Positions 1-8,593 of a stretch of 16,317 nt of DNA are shown piece after piece. The notes under the pieces are model-generated. The model worked only from the letters and a program-made list of their open reading frames with translations, was not told the DNA's origin and did no database searches. The stretch lies in contig CAJVPJ010000808.1 of NCBI GenBank assembly GCA_910592205.1, positions 1 to 16,317 of the forward strand, written 5' to 3'. The first letter of the stretch is position 1, and each line of letters starts with the position of its first letter. This stretch comes from Paraglomus occultum. Its lineage: Eukaryota > Glomeromycota > Glomeromycetes > Paraglomerales > Paraglomeraceae. The position numbers and the translations under genes were made by a program.

Positions 1-240
1 TGAAAATTGAACAAGTGGCAGATTGCAATTGGATGATCGGCAGGTGGTCGTAAAATTTTGGCAGGCCACTGTATGTACAGTCTTGTGATCGTCGATTATC
101 ATAGAAACGCGGTAATTGGAATTTCTCGAGAACGCACATAATAAACTGGAACGATTCTTTCTGGGAAGATGGACGGGTGTAGTGGTTACCACCCATTTGA
201 GGTTCAAGGGCAAACTGGTTATCATTATAGTTATCACCTC
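1..240 (-). CDS. Possible partial exon of an unrecognised gene running off the left edge
   Basis: Reading the minus strand from a plausible acceptor (TTATAG before base 240), a frame stays open for exactly 80 codons to the window edge. It is rich in Ser, Thr, Asn and Cys and includes the segments HLPRKNRSSLLCAF and MIIDDHKTVHTVACQNF. A second minus-strand frame, containing QMGGNHYTRPSSQKESFQ, is open over the same bases, so the coding frame cannot be decided from the window alone. The phase-0 reading is preferred because it joins without a break to the open stretch at 437-589. I recognise no family. The gene would continue to the left of base 1. Confidence 0.33.
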
Positions 241-436
241 CTATAACAAGTAAGAATAAGCGACTCGATCTAGTGAAAGGGAGTATTCCTTGATCGCCGA
301 TTTGATTAAGCAAACAATTAAATATGCAATGGCTTTGTTCCAACTTCGAAAGCTCGGATCCCTCCTACTTCATTGAATCGCACTTTTGTGTTCCTAAATT
401 ATTATGTATCTACATGATGATTTATTTGTGCTTTAC

Positions 437-589
437 GGATTGCACATGCGATCGCACAAAAATTGTTGGGCCTGGATATTCGGTGTGGGTTTTGCTCGTT
501 CTAACACGTGATGTATCAGCAAAGGTAATTTCTCGCCCGATGAAAGTAGGGAAGCTCCATGTTACACATGGCTCTTCGATTAATGTAAT
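437..589 (-). CDS. Possible upstream exon of the left-edge unknown gene
   Basis: This is a 51-codon minus-strand open stretch that follows a TAA at 590-592. It ends at a possible phase-0 donor (TCC then GTAAAG at 436). It includes WSFPTFIGREITFAD and HTEYPGPTIFVRSHV. Joined to the stretch beginning at 240, it would keep the reading frame across an intron of about 196 bases. A plus-strand frame (324-596, 90 codons, starting MQWLCSNFESS) overlaps it and cannot be excluded as the real one. No start codon or upstream exon was found. The family is unknown. Confidence 0.25.
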
Positions 590-1042
590 TTATTAAGAGT
601 GATTTTTTACTTTATGTAATATTTTAAACAACTGACCTAATTGGGTCAGAATCTCTAACCATTGACCAATTTAATAAACAGGAACCTCGGGTGGCTTCTT
701 CCTCGGCTAAGTCTAACCTTTATTGGGGACAGGCAAAAATAATTTCACCAAGTTTATCACTCAAAACATGGAAGAATAATTTCGTCATTTTACAATGTCA
801 GCTAATGTTGCCTAAACCGTAAACCGGTTTTAAAAAAACAGTTTAATATTTAAGAAGCAAGTGCTTGAAAAATCTAATATTATTCCTATTTTATTTCTGT
901 TTGCCCTATAGAATACTAATTCACACTAAATCCCCTTCTACTGTTTGTGGTGGCTTTAAATGTCTCTAATGTATTATTATTACGCAACACACCTGCGTCA
1001 TCTAAACCCTCAGCCAAGAATTTCTGCCTCGCATTGATATAT
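590..1042. other. Intergenic stretch with nothing recognised
   Basis: This AT-rich sequence lies downstream of TFG2 on the minus strand. A short minus-strand frame beginning ATG ACG AAA near 800 stops after 22 codons and is not convincing. No RNA gene or repeat was recognised. Confidence 0.5.
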
Positions 1043-2526
1043 TCAATCATCGTCGTTATTTTCAATCATCTCGTCATCATCGTCGTTATGTTCAAGAACA
1101 ATGTCGTCATCATCCAAACCCGAGTTGCCTGATACCAATCCAACTGGGGCAATAGATTCATTGGTTGCAGCCTGACGACTGTACTCGGACTTCAAATGAT
1201 AGCAATTGGTGTACTGTCCTTTTTTATCTAAAGTGGCGATCTCGCTCAAAACTTCTTTTAAATAAGACTTCAATATGCTTAGTAGATTAGTAAGATTCCG
1301 CAAGACGTACACACAGACAGACATATATAAAAACATTTGTGTATATATATATATACATATTACATAACGACAATATGAACAACATATATTACCTCCGGTT
1401 GTTTGACGTAAATTTTTAACCCCTTTAGCGACCAATATGCGTACAACTCGAACGCACTGAACAATAAATCAATAAGTTCGTTCTTTGGCATGCGGGTTGT
1501 CTTTTGCTCGATTGAAACTTTTTGTTTCTTTTGCTGCAAATATATAGGTAAACATCCGTGTTTGAGTGATTATGGCAAAGTCGTCGCAACCCTCCCCTCC
1601 AATGCATACAACAAACATACCACTAGATTGCCAAACTTGGTAATCGCAGCGCCGGATGATCCAGGCGGAACATAGGCGCCACGATTCTCATTCTCATCCA
1701 TCATCTTAATAGCTCGTCTGGGTTGTCCAGCTTGCATAGTGCGCTCCCGTAATTTTCTACTGTAATCACCGGTTAGTATGGGTTTTGAGAGGCAGTTATG
1801 GTGCACTGTAGCCGCCAAAGACACAGCTATAAAATAAAAACGTTTGGTCAAATTGTTATCAAACAACAGCATCAAATATTAAAAGATCATGGAATTGGCA
1901 AATACCTCCAGATTCTTTGTTTTGATAGAAAGTGTAGATGTCTTTTACATCTTGATTTATTATTTGAAGCTCATATTCCTTTGGAATTTCAGCATGTGCA
2001 TCAATATTCGATAATATTAATTTTATCTTTTAAATCGCATAATGTGTGTTAGTAGCACTCGGTTATTAAAACAATAGCAACAGGGTAAAGATACAGACAT
2101 TATTAGCACCAGGACCCAGGCTAAATATGTCAAACACATTACAAGTAAATTGCTTAGCCAAAGAAAGAAACAAAACACCTCACGAGACCGACCCGGGGCA
2201 AGCAAGTAACACTTACTCATCGTTGGAGATCTGTACGGTACCCAGATCTATGTCATCACTCTCAATATCACACCACTTTTCGAATAGAAACTTCGGTAGC
2301 TATTTTCAGAGCGTACGTTTCTATTAGTAAAGCTTCCTCAAACACCGATCCACCAGAATAATACTCCACATACCTTCACCAGCCACGCTTTGATAGCCAT
2401 GTTTTTCATGTCAAGGTCGTCGGCATCGTCGTCGTCCAAACTGACGTCTGAGCCAAGTACCATAGGTGAATGGTGTTTTTCCATCGAATCATCGATATCC
2501 ATGTCGTTGGAGTCTTGGTCTATCAT
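1043..2526 (-). CDS. TFG2: Transcription initiation factor IIF subunit beta (Tfg2/RAP30), 7 exons
   Basis: This is the small subunit of TFIIF, which binds RNA polymerase II and helps load it at promoters in the nucleus. Exons on the minus strand are 2526-2374, 2299-2217, 2120-2099, 2026-1906, 1826-1621, 1533-1393 and 1267-1043. Phases match at every junction and give 316 residues. The order is an acidic N-terminus, then WLVK/LPKFLFEKW (the start of the dimerisation fold), LGTVQIS, then IPKEYELQIINQDVKDIYTF typical of fungal Tfg2. Next comes a basic linker. The C-terminal winged helix includes ELIDLLFSAFELYAYWSLK, KQPE/SYLKEVLSEIATL and NCYHLKSEYS. An Asp/Glu-rich tail follows and ends at TGA (1045-1043). 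Exon 3 is only 22 bases and has a weak donor, GTCTGT. The start is the first ATG of the open frame. Intron 6 carries a TA microsatellite. The identification is firm; the micro-exon is the least certain part. Confidence 0.92.
1334..1361. repeat. TA-rich microsatellite inside TFG2 intron 6
   Basis: A run of alternating T and A flanked by GTGT and ACAT lies within the intron between exons 6 and 7 of TFG2. It looks like a simple-sequence repeat with no coding effect. Confidence 0.7.
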
Positions 2527-3324
2527 TGTGGTCAGTTCTGTGAAGAGTCAAGTTGGGCAAGAGAAACATTCACGGCGTTTATTTTTGCTCTTAATAGTTA
2601 GGCCCCCAAATTTTTTGAGGGTTAATATTTTTTGCATTATCCGACAGTAATAGATCTTGTAACCGTATTATAATTAGTATTATAATAATCTTAAATTTTG
2701 AGATGATTTTATAGCTGAATTTCTGCACTTGCAAATTGCATTCTGAAATGTTTACTAGTCTTTGCTGCAAAAATCAAGACGACCGAAAATCGACAAATAG
2801 AAATTACTGCTATGACATTCTACATTCTTGAAAAGCAGTTTGTTTCGCGACCCACACTACAATGGGTATTTAACGTCACAGCTATTCTATATGCAGTAAT
2901 TTGTAAAAATTTGCAATATTCTCAGCCGTCAGAATTCTAACAACAAATTGATAATATGTACAAAGATATTTGATATTACATTCAATAAAATTATGTCAGT
3001 GGCAACGCGTTAGCTACCATCATCGCCATTAGCAAGTACACCAAGCCTGAATCATTAACACTCTCCAAAAAAGTAATGCTGCCCGTTGATATTATAGATG
3101 CATTAACCGAGGCAATATTAATATGCGCATTCACCCAACCCTTGATACCCTTAATTCAGTAACAGCATGGAACACGTGAGTATGTTACCAAATCACTTGA
3201 AATTTGGCTAATTTGTAAGAAAACAGATCTATATCGAGCTATTATTATTATTAATGATTATTCCTGTTTACCCGTCACTCCTTTAACTATCACATTATTA
3301 AGCAATCCGACACTACCCAAAGTT
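2527..3324. other. Spacer between NSE1 3' end and TFG2 start
   Basis: About 800 bases separate the TFG2 start codon from the NSE1 stop codon, with both genes on the minus strand. The spacer must hold the TFG2 promoter. No clear TATA box or other motif stands out. The only open stretch of note is the orphan frame at 2991-3149, listed separately. Confidence 0.5.
2991..3149 (-). CDS. Orphan minus-strand open stretch, possible terminal exon
   Basis: Following an AG at 3151-3150, a 53-codon frame (52 residues plus TAA at 2993-2991) reads GIKGWVNAHINIASVNAS and ends in a hydrophobic stretch, YLLMAMMVANALPLT. It has no ATG of its own near the beginning, and no upstream exon was found. It may be the last exon of a small unannotated gene, a relic, or chance. 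No family was recognised. Confidence 0.2.
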   Translation of the reverse strand, partial: GIKGWVNAHINIASVNASIISTGSITFLESVNDSGLVYLLMAMMVANALPLT

Positions 3325-4463
3325 TCACTTTGCTTTTTCACCGATAAGATGCTTTCCCGTCCATTCAGTTGAGCACACGGGACAAGCCTTGTTATTATTT
3401 GATCTGTTATAGTATACCTCTGCACAATGGTTATGAAACCGTGCCTTGCAGTTTGCGGTCTTGCAGCGTTGACCCTGTTAAAAATGTTGTAGAATGAGCA
3501 ATAATATGACACTACAAAGGGTTCACAGACAAAATACGTAAAAATTACCTTAGTAACGATTTCATAACATAAAGTGCATTCTAATATATAATCCTCAAAC
3601 TCCTCCTTTAACAAACCCTGTAACTCTAGTATAGCTCTCGTACTCAATGAATATCTACCTGATCTGATAGGTCAATCAGTAAAAGAATGGATTCGATCAA
3701 CACAATGTTATTATCGGAAACTCACGAGGATCTTATAAGCCACTTGTCATCTACAAATTTCTGTAATAATTCTTCTGCTGCAGTTTTTGTAATTTGTGGT
3801 TTCAATAGCGGACCTTCTCGCAGAGCAGAGATCGAGGACACTGAGAATGCTTCGGCATCTGCAGTTACTATCAGTTCAAGCTGAGACAGAAAGCTGAGAC
3901 TCGCAAGAGCTTGATGGAAAACGTCTTATTTAAAACCAAATTAAATAATGTCTCTTACAATTCGTTTGAAAAATGCGATTTCATTCGGTGAATACTCGGT
4001 CGCTAACTTTGCAACCTCGTCTCCGTTGGTGTTTACCTTTATAAAATCTTATGTTAGTTTATTTGGCACTATGTAATGTAAAACTATAGCATACATGAGG
4101 CTCATAAGACATAGTTTCTAACCAATGCCCAAACCGTGTCTCCATTTTCCTCGTCGTGGCTCTTGCGAAATTCCATATCAACTCGATGAAGCCTATCGTT
4201 TAATGCCGCCATAAAATCGTCAAAGTCTTCGGTATCGTGTTCCACTGAAAACAAAATAAAGACGGCATTAGAATCAACAATCATCAAGCGAACGTAGTAA
4301 TCGGCAACTAAATATTAAAACGACTTGTGATGTCTGGATATACACCTGAAGTCGCTTCACAAGCCTTGCGGTACATTTCTTCAGCTGCGGTCTCTGAAAA
4401 AATTCGTTCTGCAATAGAGGCTTGCAAGAAAAGACGATGTGTGTCGCCGTAAGCGGAAGTCAT
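3325..4463 (-). CDS. NSE1: SMC5/6 complex subunit NSE1 with variant RING, 6 exons
   Basis: NSE1 is a subunit of the SMC5/6 complex; in the known family it pairs with NSE3 and acts as a RING-type ubiquitin ligase in DNA repair. Exons on the minus strand are 4463-4346, 4244-4123, 4036-3959, 3880-3726, 3663-3549 and 3474-3325. Phases agree throughout and give 245 residues, slightly shorter than the human protein. The start is MTSAYGDTHRLFLQ, matching the usual HRLFLQ opening. Winged-helix regions follow (WALV, LATEYSPNEI, AAEELLQKFVDDKWLI). The C-terminal C4HC3 RING has C187, C190, C200, C205, H210, C213, C227 and C230, so all eight ligands are present. The last intron falls between the second and third ligands. 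The stop is TGA at 3327-3325. The acceptor of exon 5 lies five bases upstream of a competing AG. Confidence 0.94.
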
Positions 4464-5114
4464 TGTTTGAGGCAAGAACGTTAACGAGAATGTTCAAATA
4501 GAACGCGTTGCACATAACAATAACCGGGATATGGCTTATAATGTCACGTGATAGTTGATTTGTGCAGCAAATGAAGCGATCGTTTAGTCAAAAGTCACAC
4601 ATCGAAACATAGGATGTGTTAAGCAACATGTCAAACGACACATTTGTAAACAAAATCGGAAACCTATCACGTAGGTAATTCATTGCTTCGTGCCCCTTTA
4701 ACGGAGAGTAAACTCTTTCCTGAGGGTAATATATAACCACAGGTCTTATTTCAATCGATATTTTATAAGCATAAACATCAGAGTTACCTTAACCACTATA
4801 ACTTCTGCAATGACTTTTAATCAAGCTTACATTCGACGGCAATAAATATTACTCAGACAACATTACTTTTGCTAAAATTCATCATTTTCATCATTAATCA
4901 ATTTTTTGAGTTTGTCCAAGTATTTGCCAATAAAAATCGTAATTATTGAAAGCTCCCAGACTTTACTTTGTTCAATGCGGGTTATGGTAAATTTTGACTT
5001 ATATCACATGATTCGAATAAATTTTATTGGATCTGCCCACATATGGTAAACGTTAATACACAAAAACTTTTGTTGTAAAAAGCGTATCCTAGTGGCGCAC
5101 AATAACCGTGGATC
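4464..5114. other. Divergent intergenic region between NSE1 and MRPL12
   Basis: The two genes face away from each other, so this stretch should contain both promoters. It is AT-rich and I see no clear core element. One orphan minus-strand frame at 4872-5003 is listed separately. Confidence 0.55.
4872..5003 (-). CDS. Orphan minus-strand open stretch ending in a lysine-rich, acidic tail
   Basis: A 43-codon frame runs from just after a TGA to TAG at 4874-4872. It contains SIITIFIGKYLDKLKKL followed by an acidic end (INDENDEF). The hydrophobic-then-charged layout resembles a small membrane-protein tail. It has no start codon, and it lies within the shared upstream region of NSE1 and MRPL12. It may be a terminal exon, a relic or chance. 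Confidence 0.17.
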   Translation of the reverse strand, partial: YKSKFTITRIEQSKVWELSIITIFIGKYLDKLKKLINDENDEF

Positions 5115-5123
5115 ATGGTAAGT
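5115..5123 (+). promoter_or_regulatory. ATG immediately followed by a strong splice donor, probable exon 1 end of MRPL12
   Basis: ATG at 5115-5117 is followed at once by GTAAGT, a consensus donor. This is the likely end of the first MRPL12 exon. No acceptor downstream joins this ATG in phase to the mature protein, so the ATG may be untranslated, may open a short upstream frame, or may be the true start if one base differs. Confidence 0.55.
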
Positions 5124-5357
5124 ATTCATACTATCATCATCTTTTACATATACGACATGCCTCTTACTCTAACAGTTCAATAGTCATACTCTATTAAACA
5201 TCTACGTCCGTCAACCGCCATCCTATGGGCAAATCGACTGGGGCTAACTCGGTAATTAGTTCTGCTGCAACTTATTCGTATCATTTTCGATCCTAGTACG
5301 TGCAGTATGCTGACAATTTCCCTGTTTGTGAATAGCAAAGCCTTTCCTTGCTTTGCA

Positions 5358-6159
5358 ATGACAAGCCGGATTCGGCACAGATACACATTTATAGCATCAT
5401 ATGCAACGGAAGCAGCTGCCGGTGGCGCTCCAGTTGAACCAAAGATTAAATTGCCTGCACCAGGAGGAAGTAACACTGTAGATGCAAAGATATCCAAGAT
5501 TGCAGATGATATCTCATCGCTCACTCTATTGGAAGTTTCACAATTACTTCAATTACTAAAGGTAAGCAATTATTCGCTTTGTTTAAAAGAAATGAAGTTA
5601 TGATATAATCATCAAAAAGCTATTCCCTAGCATTTTCTCAAGTTCAGTTCAGTCGTAAATTCTCCAACATTTTGCTTGTAGACTCGTTTAAACATACAGG
5701 ATGTTGCAATGCCTTTACCAAGCACAGTAGCCCCTGCTGCCCCGACAGACGCTGGAGCCGCTCCCGCTGCTGAGGTTTGTGATTTACAATAAATGCCTAT
5801 TGTCACTAGAATATCTTTTGCAGAAAGTTTCAAGGTTTCGCCTTGACATTGATTGCAGGAGGAAAAGGCACCCGAGAAGACGGAATTCAAGGTCAAGCTG
5901 GATAAATTTGATCCGGCTTCAAAGACGAAAATAATCAGGGAGATGAAGAACATATTGCCTGGAATGAACTTAGTAGAGGTAATTTCCATGTGACGTTACA
6001 CGAGCATATATCGTCATTTATAGTTAAATTTATCTATCGCAGGCCAAGAAATTCGTTGAAAGTGCACCAAAAGTTATCAAAGAAAGCGCAAATAAAGAAG
6101 AAGCAGAAAAGATCAAATCGACACTGGAAGCACTTGGCGCGACTGTTGTATTAGAATAA
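5358..6159 (+). CDS. MRPL12: Mitochondrial large-subunit ribosomal protein bL12 (L7/L12 type)
   Basis: This protein forms the stalk of the mitochondrial large ribosomal subunit and recruits translation factors in the matrix. Coding exons are 5358-5561, 5682-5774, 5859-5978 and 6043-6159, with every junction in phase 0. The length is 177 residues from ATG 5358, or 194 from ATG 5307 in the same frame. The N-terminus is Arg-rich (SRIRHRYTF) and is followed by [11 protein letters not shown], which fits a mitochondrial presequence. The dimerisation domain has [18 protein letters not shown] then TRLNIQDV. An Ala/Pro-rich hinge ([16 protein letters not shown]) leads to the globular C-terminal domain ([49 protein letters not shown]). 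The stop codon lies inside an AATAAA at 6155-6160. The exact start is unresolved because of the ATG-donor at 5115-5117. The gene converges on RDI1. Confidence 0.95.
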
Positions 6160-6288
6160 AGAAAAGGGGGAAATGCAGCAAAGGGACATACGATACGCGA
6201 TTACAACATAGTGTCACGATATTATTAAATGTCTGAATTCAAGGATGTACAGTTAAACATGACTCGAAACTTTAGATAAATATTTTAA

Positions 6289-7608
6289 TTAGTTCCAGTC
6301 TTTCTTAATGTCGAAAGACTGTATAGTACAAATAAATGCAACAAATCAGAAATGAGTTGCACGAATGCCAAAGACCAATCAACGTGACATTGTTACTAAT
6401 TACATACCCAATTCCACTGAACGTGAACCTTTCCATCGTCATCAACGAATTTACTCTGTACAAAAAATGATATTAGCACACTCAACTTTGAAAATCACTT
6501 TTCCAACGTTTCATACCTTCGCTTGATAATGACCACGGAATAAAATTCCGCTAGGTGCTTCTTCGAGAGGGAACTAGATGAAGCGTTTATTTCTCAAATT
6601 AGTACCGTTCAACGAAACCGGAACGTGAGAAATTCAATAAGATATATTAAAAACGCACCTTTTTCTCGTAAGGTTGGTCGGACGGACCATAACTCCCAAT
6701 CATTTCTTCCATTTTGTCTGATCAGAAGGTAAAGTGTTAAAATATACTTTCAACATCTCATTATCACTGACAATGACGTAAATTAATTACGGCCATCAAC
6801 TGTATGTGATCTTGCACCGTCTCTATTGTTAAGCTACTACGCCCATTATAAACGCGTTACCTCGAATTCCTTTTCTCTTGACGACTTGTAAGTATTTAAG
6901 GCCGGTGATCACTTCATGTTGGATCCTGTAGAAAAATAAAACAATATAAGGAATCGCTCTGCTCTCCTTTACTCAAACAGGTGATAGAATCCTTATTCCT
7001 CCTTACTTGAACTTGACTTTCATTCGATATTCGACGCCTTCTTTAATTACGAAGGGCTTCTTTTTTATTTCATCCAATTTTGCTAGATTTAAAACAGTAT
7101 GCGTGCGTTAGGATGTCAGGCGAGACATATTATTCTCCAGAAGGACGCAGACAAATTTGTAACAAAACGTACACGCATCAGACAAGTCCAGGACAACATC
7201 CGGTCTACCCGCAACTTCCAGAGCCAATTCAAGAATAACGACCTTTTCTCACACGAAAATATAAGTAAATAATTATTGCAGCTCTCAAGAATAATAACGT
7301 GAACGCAATGCAACACGACGCATACCCTACGTGGATCATCTGCCGGACCTGAAACACGACCAACAAGAAAAGGCAGAAACAGTTAATATTTGCTTTGACA
7401 GACGACGAACCGCAATTAATATATGTATGTGTGTATGCTAACCAGGTACACTGCTGGTCAGACCGAGAGATGCCTTCCATCTGTTCAGAGACTCGTCATT
7501 AGCGTCTAGATTCTGATACTCTTGAATAGACTTCTTTTCGGCAATTTTGTAGCCAGGGGTCATACTAGGTCCAAAATCATCCTCATGATCAGCCGTGCTT
7601 TCCGCCAT
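6289..7608 (-). CDS. RDI1: Rho GDP-dissociation inhibitor (RhoGDI), 9 exons
   Basis: RhoGDI is a cytosolic protein that extracts prenylated Rho-family GTPases from membranes and holds them in the GDP form. Exons on the minus strand are 7608-7443, 7348-7326, 7242-7173, 7082-7007, 6925-6861, 6717-6659, 6573-6517, 6455-6408 and 6318-6289. Phases agree and give 197 residues, near the family's usual 200. The N-terminal regulatory arm reads MTPGYKIAEKKSIQEYQNLD, then SLNRWKASLGL. The immunoglobulin-like domain has ADDPRR, LALEVAGRPDVVLDLSD, KKKPFVIKEGVEYRMKVKFK, HEVITGLKYLQVVKRKGI, MIGSYGPSDQPYEKK, EEAPSGILFRGHY, FVDDDGK and the C-terminal WSFDIKKDWN. Exon 2 is 23 bases and the last exon is 30 bases. 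If intron 8 were retained, translation would stop after three more codons and lose the IKKDW end. The fungal signatures make this the best lineage marker in the window. Confidence 0.97.
6331..6336 (+). terminator. AATAAA downstream of MRPL12, inside the opposite gene
   Basis: A plus-strand AATAAA lies 172 bases past the MRPL12 stop, within intron 8 of RDI1. It is a candidate poly(A) signal in addition to the AATAAA overlapping the MRPL12 stop codon. If it is used, the two transcripts overlap tail to tail. Confidence 0.35.
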
Positions 7609-7765
7609 TGTTGAGAGGTGGTTGTTGAGGTGAATAGAAGTAAAAAGCTGCGTTTCTCTGTAAACTTTTGTTTATACACGGCGTCTGTTGATTGGATAAG
7701 GTTATCTGCAGTAACACTTCCTAATTGCAGTAAAAATATTGGTATGAGTTAGTGTCACGGTCACA

Positions 7766-8284
7766 ATGATGACAGTGACCCGAGACCCATCCAACTTTTC
7801 AATGAAAATATATGTCTTTAATATGCACTGGATTCGTTATGACTTTTCTCTCCCTTGGCTGTTTGAGAAATCACTGTCCGATAATTTCGTAAGAGATCAA
7901 AATTTTTATAAGACATTCTCAGACTCTGGCTCTAGGAACCAAGCCAAAGCCGAAAGTGGATATTTTAATCAAATTCAGAAACGGAAAGTCGTGCGACATG
8001 CCTATTTTGTAGATGTGAGAAATTTTAAGACGCCGTTTCCCGACAATTATTCCCCGACAATTATTTCGAATTACACCGGCATAATCATCTCGATTGAAGT
8101 TGTCGTTGTGATCGATAATATTCTCTCAACTGTAATGCTCGAGATCTTCACCCGCAAAACTTGTTCAGGGCGCATCTTGGCTGATGAAGAATACTTCTTA
8201 TCTGCTCTTGCTTTTTGTTTTCCGGAAAATTGTTGGGAGAATAATTGTCGAGGGAATGAGTTGTCGCACTCTTTCAGAGTATAA
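7766..8284 (+). CDS. Hypothetical single-exon ORF of 172 codons
   Basis: This is the longest uninterrupted ATG-started frame in the window, beginning MMTVTRDPSNFSMKIYVFNM. It has a hydrophobic patch near residues 104-123 (GIIISIEVVVVIDNIL) and no recognised domain. It lies upstream of RDI1, transcribed away from it, at the edge of a mobile-element island. Part of the opposite strand is also open (about 8073-8330), which weakens the coding case. A 13-base direct repeat sits inside it at 8039-8065. It could be a fast-evolving gene, a relic or chance. Confidence 0.28.
   Translation: MMTVTRDPSNFSMKIYVFNMHWIRYDFSLPWLFEKSLSDNFVRDQNFYKTFSDSGSRNQAKAESGYFNQIQKRKVVRHAYFVDVRNFKTPFPDNYSPTIISNYTGIIISIEVVVVIDNILSTVMLEIFTRKTCSGRILADEEYFLSALAFCFPENCWENNCRGNELSHSFRV
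8039..8065. repeat. Adjacent direct repeat of CCCGACAATTATT with a distant inverted copy
   Basis: Two copies of the 13-base word lie at 8039-8051 and 8053-8065, one base apart. The core CGACAATTATT occurs inverted at 8240-8250, about 175 bases away. The arrangement could fold into a stem or be a footprint of a small insertion. Confidence 0.6.
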
Positions 8285-8593
8285 AAAACTACAAGGTATC
8301 GGAAAGGGATACTGACGGAAAATTGAGCTGCTTATATGCCTAAAATGTTGTTCGCACTGTACTCTATTTTTGTGTCGTTGATCCATGAACATCGACGGAC
8401 GCAAAGACGGAAAATTAACTTTTCCATTCCCTCAGAAGTTCGTTATAGAACATCTGTAGTCTTTCACAATACTCGTTGATTTTTGCATTATATTAAGAGT
8501 ACCATACAACTTTTTTCGAGTTTTTCACAGCCAATACATCATCATCCTAAAAACTTTGTCCGGAGCTGAGTTCAGAAGTAATGTTTGTGCAGT

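Noticed and set aside
3258-3647. A 129-codon minus-strand frame over the NSE1 3' end
   Set aside because: Only its first part is the real NSE1 exon 5. After the donor at 3548 it reads through the intron and then runs in the wrong frame over exon 6, where the correct frame gives the RING ligands.
5177-5524. 115-codon minus-strand frame opposite MRPL12
   Set aside because: It is antisense to the clearly identified MRPL12 first coding exon and has no family likeness.
5627-5989. 120-codon minus-strand frame opposite MRPL12 exons 2 to 3
   Set aside because: It spans spliced introns and exons of MRPL12 on the other strand and is explained as a shadow of them.
7229-7480. 83-codon minus-strand frame over RDI1
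   Set aside because: It runs through introns 1 and 2 in the wrong frame. The spliced RDI1 model explains the same bases with a conserved protein.
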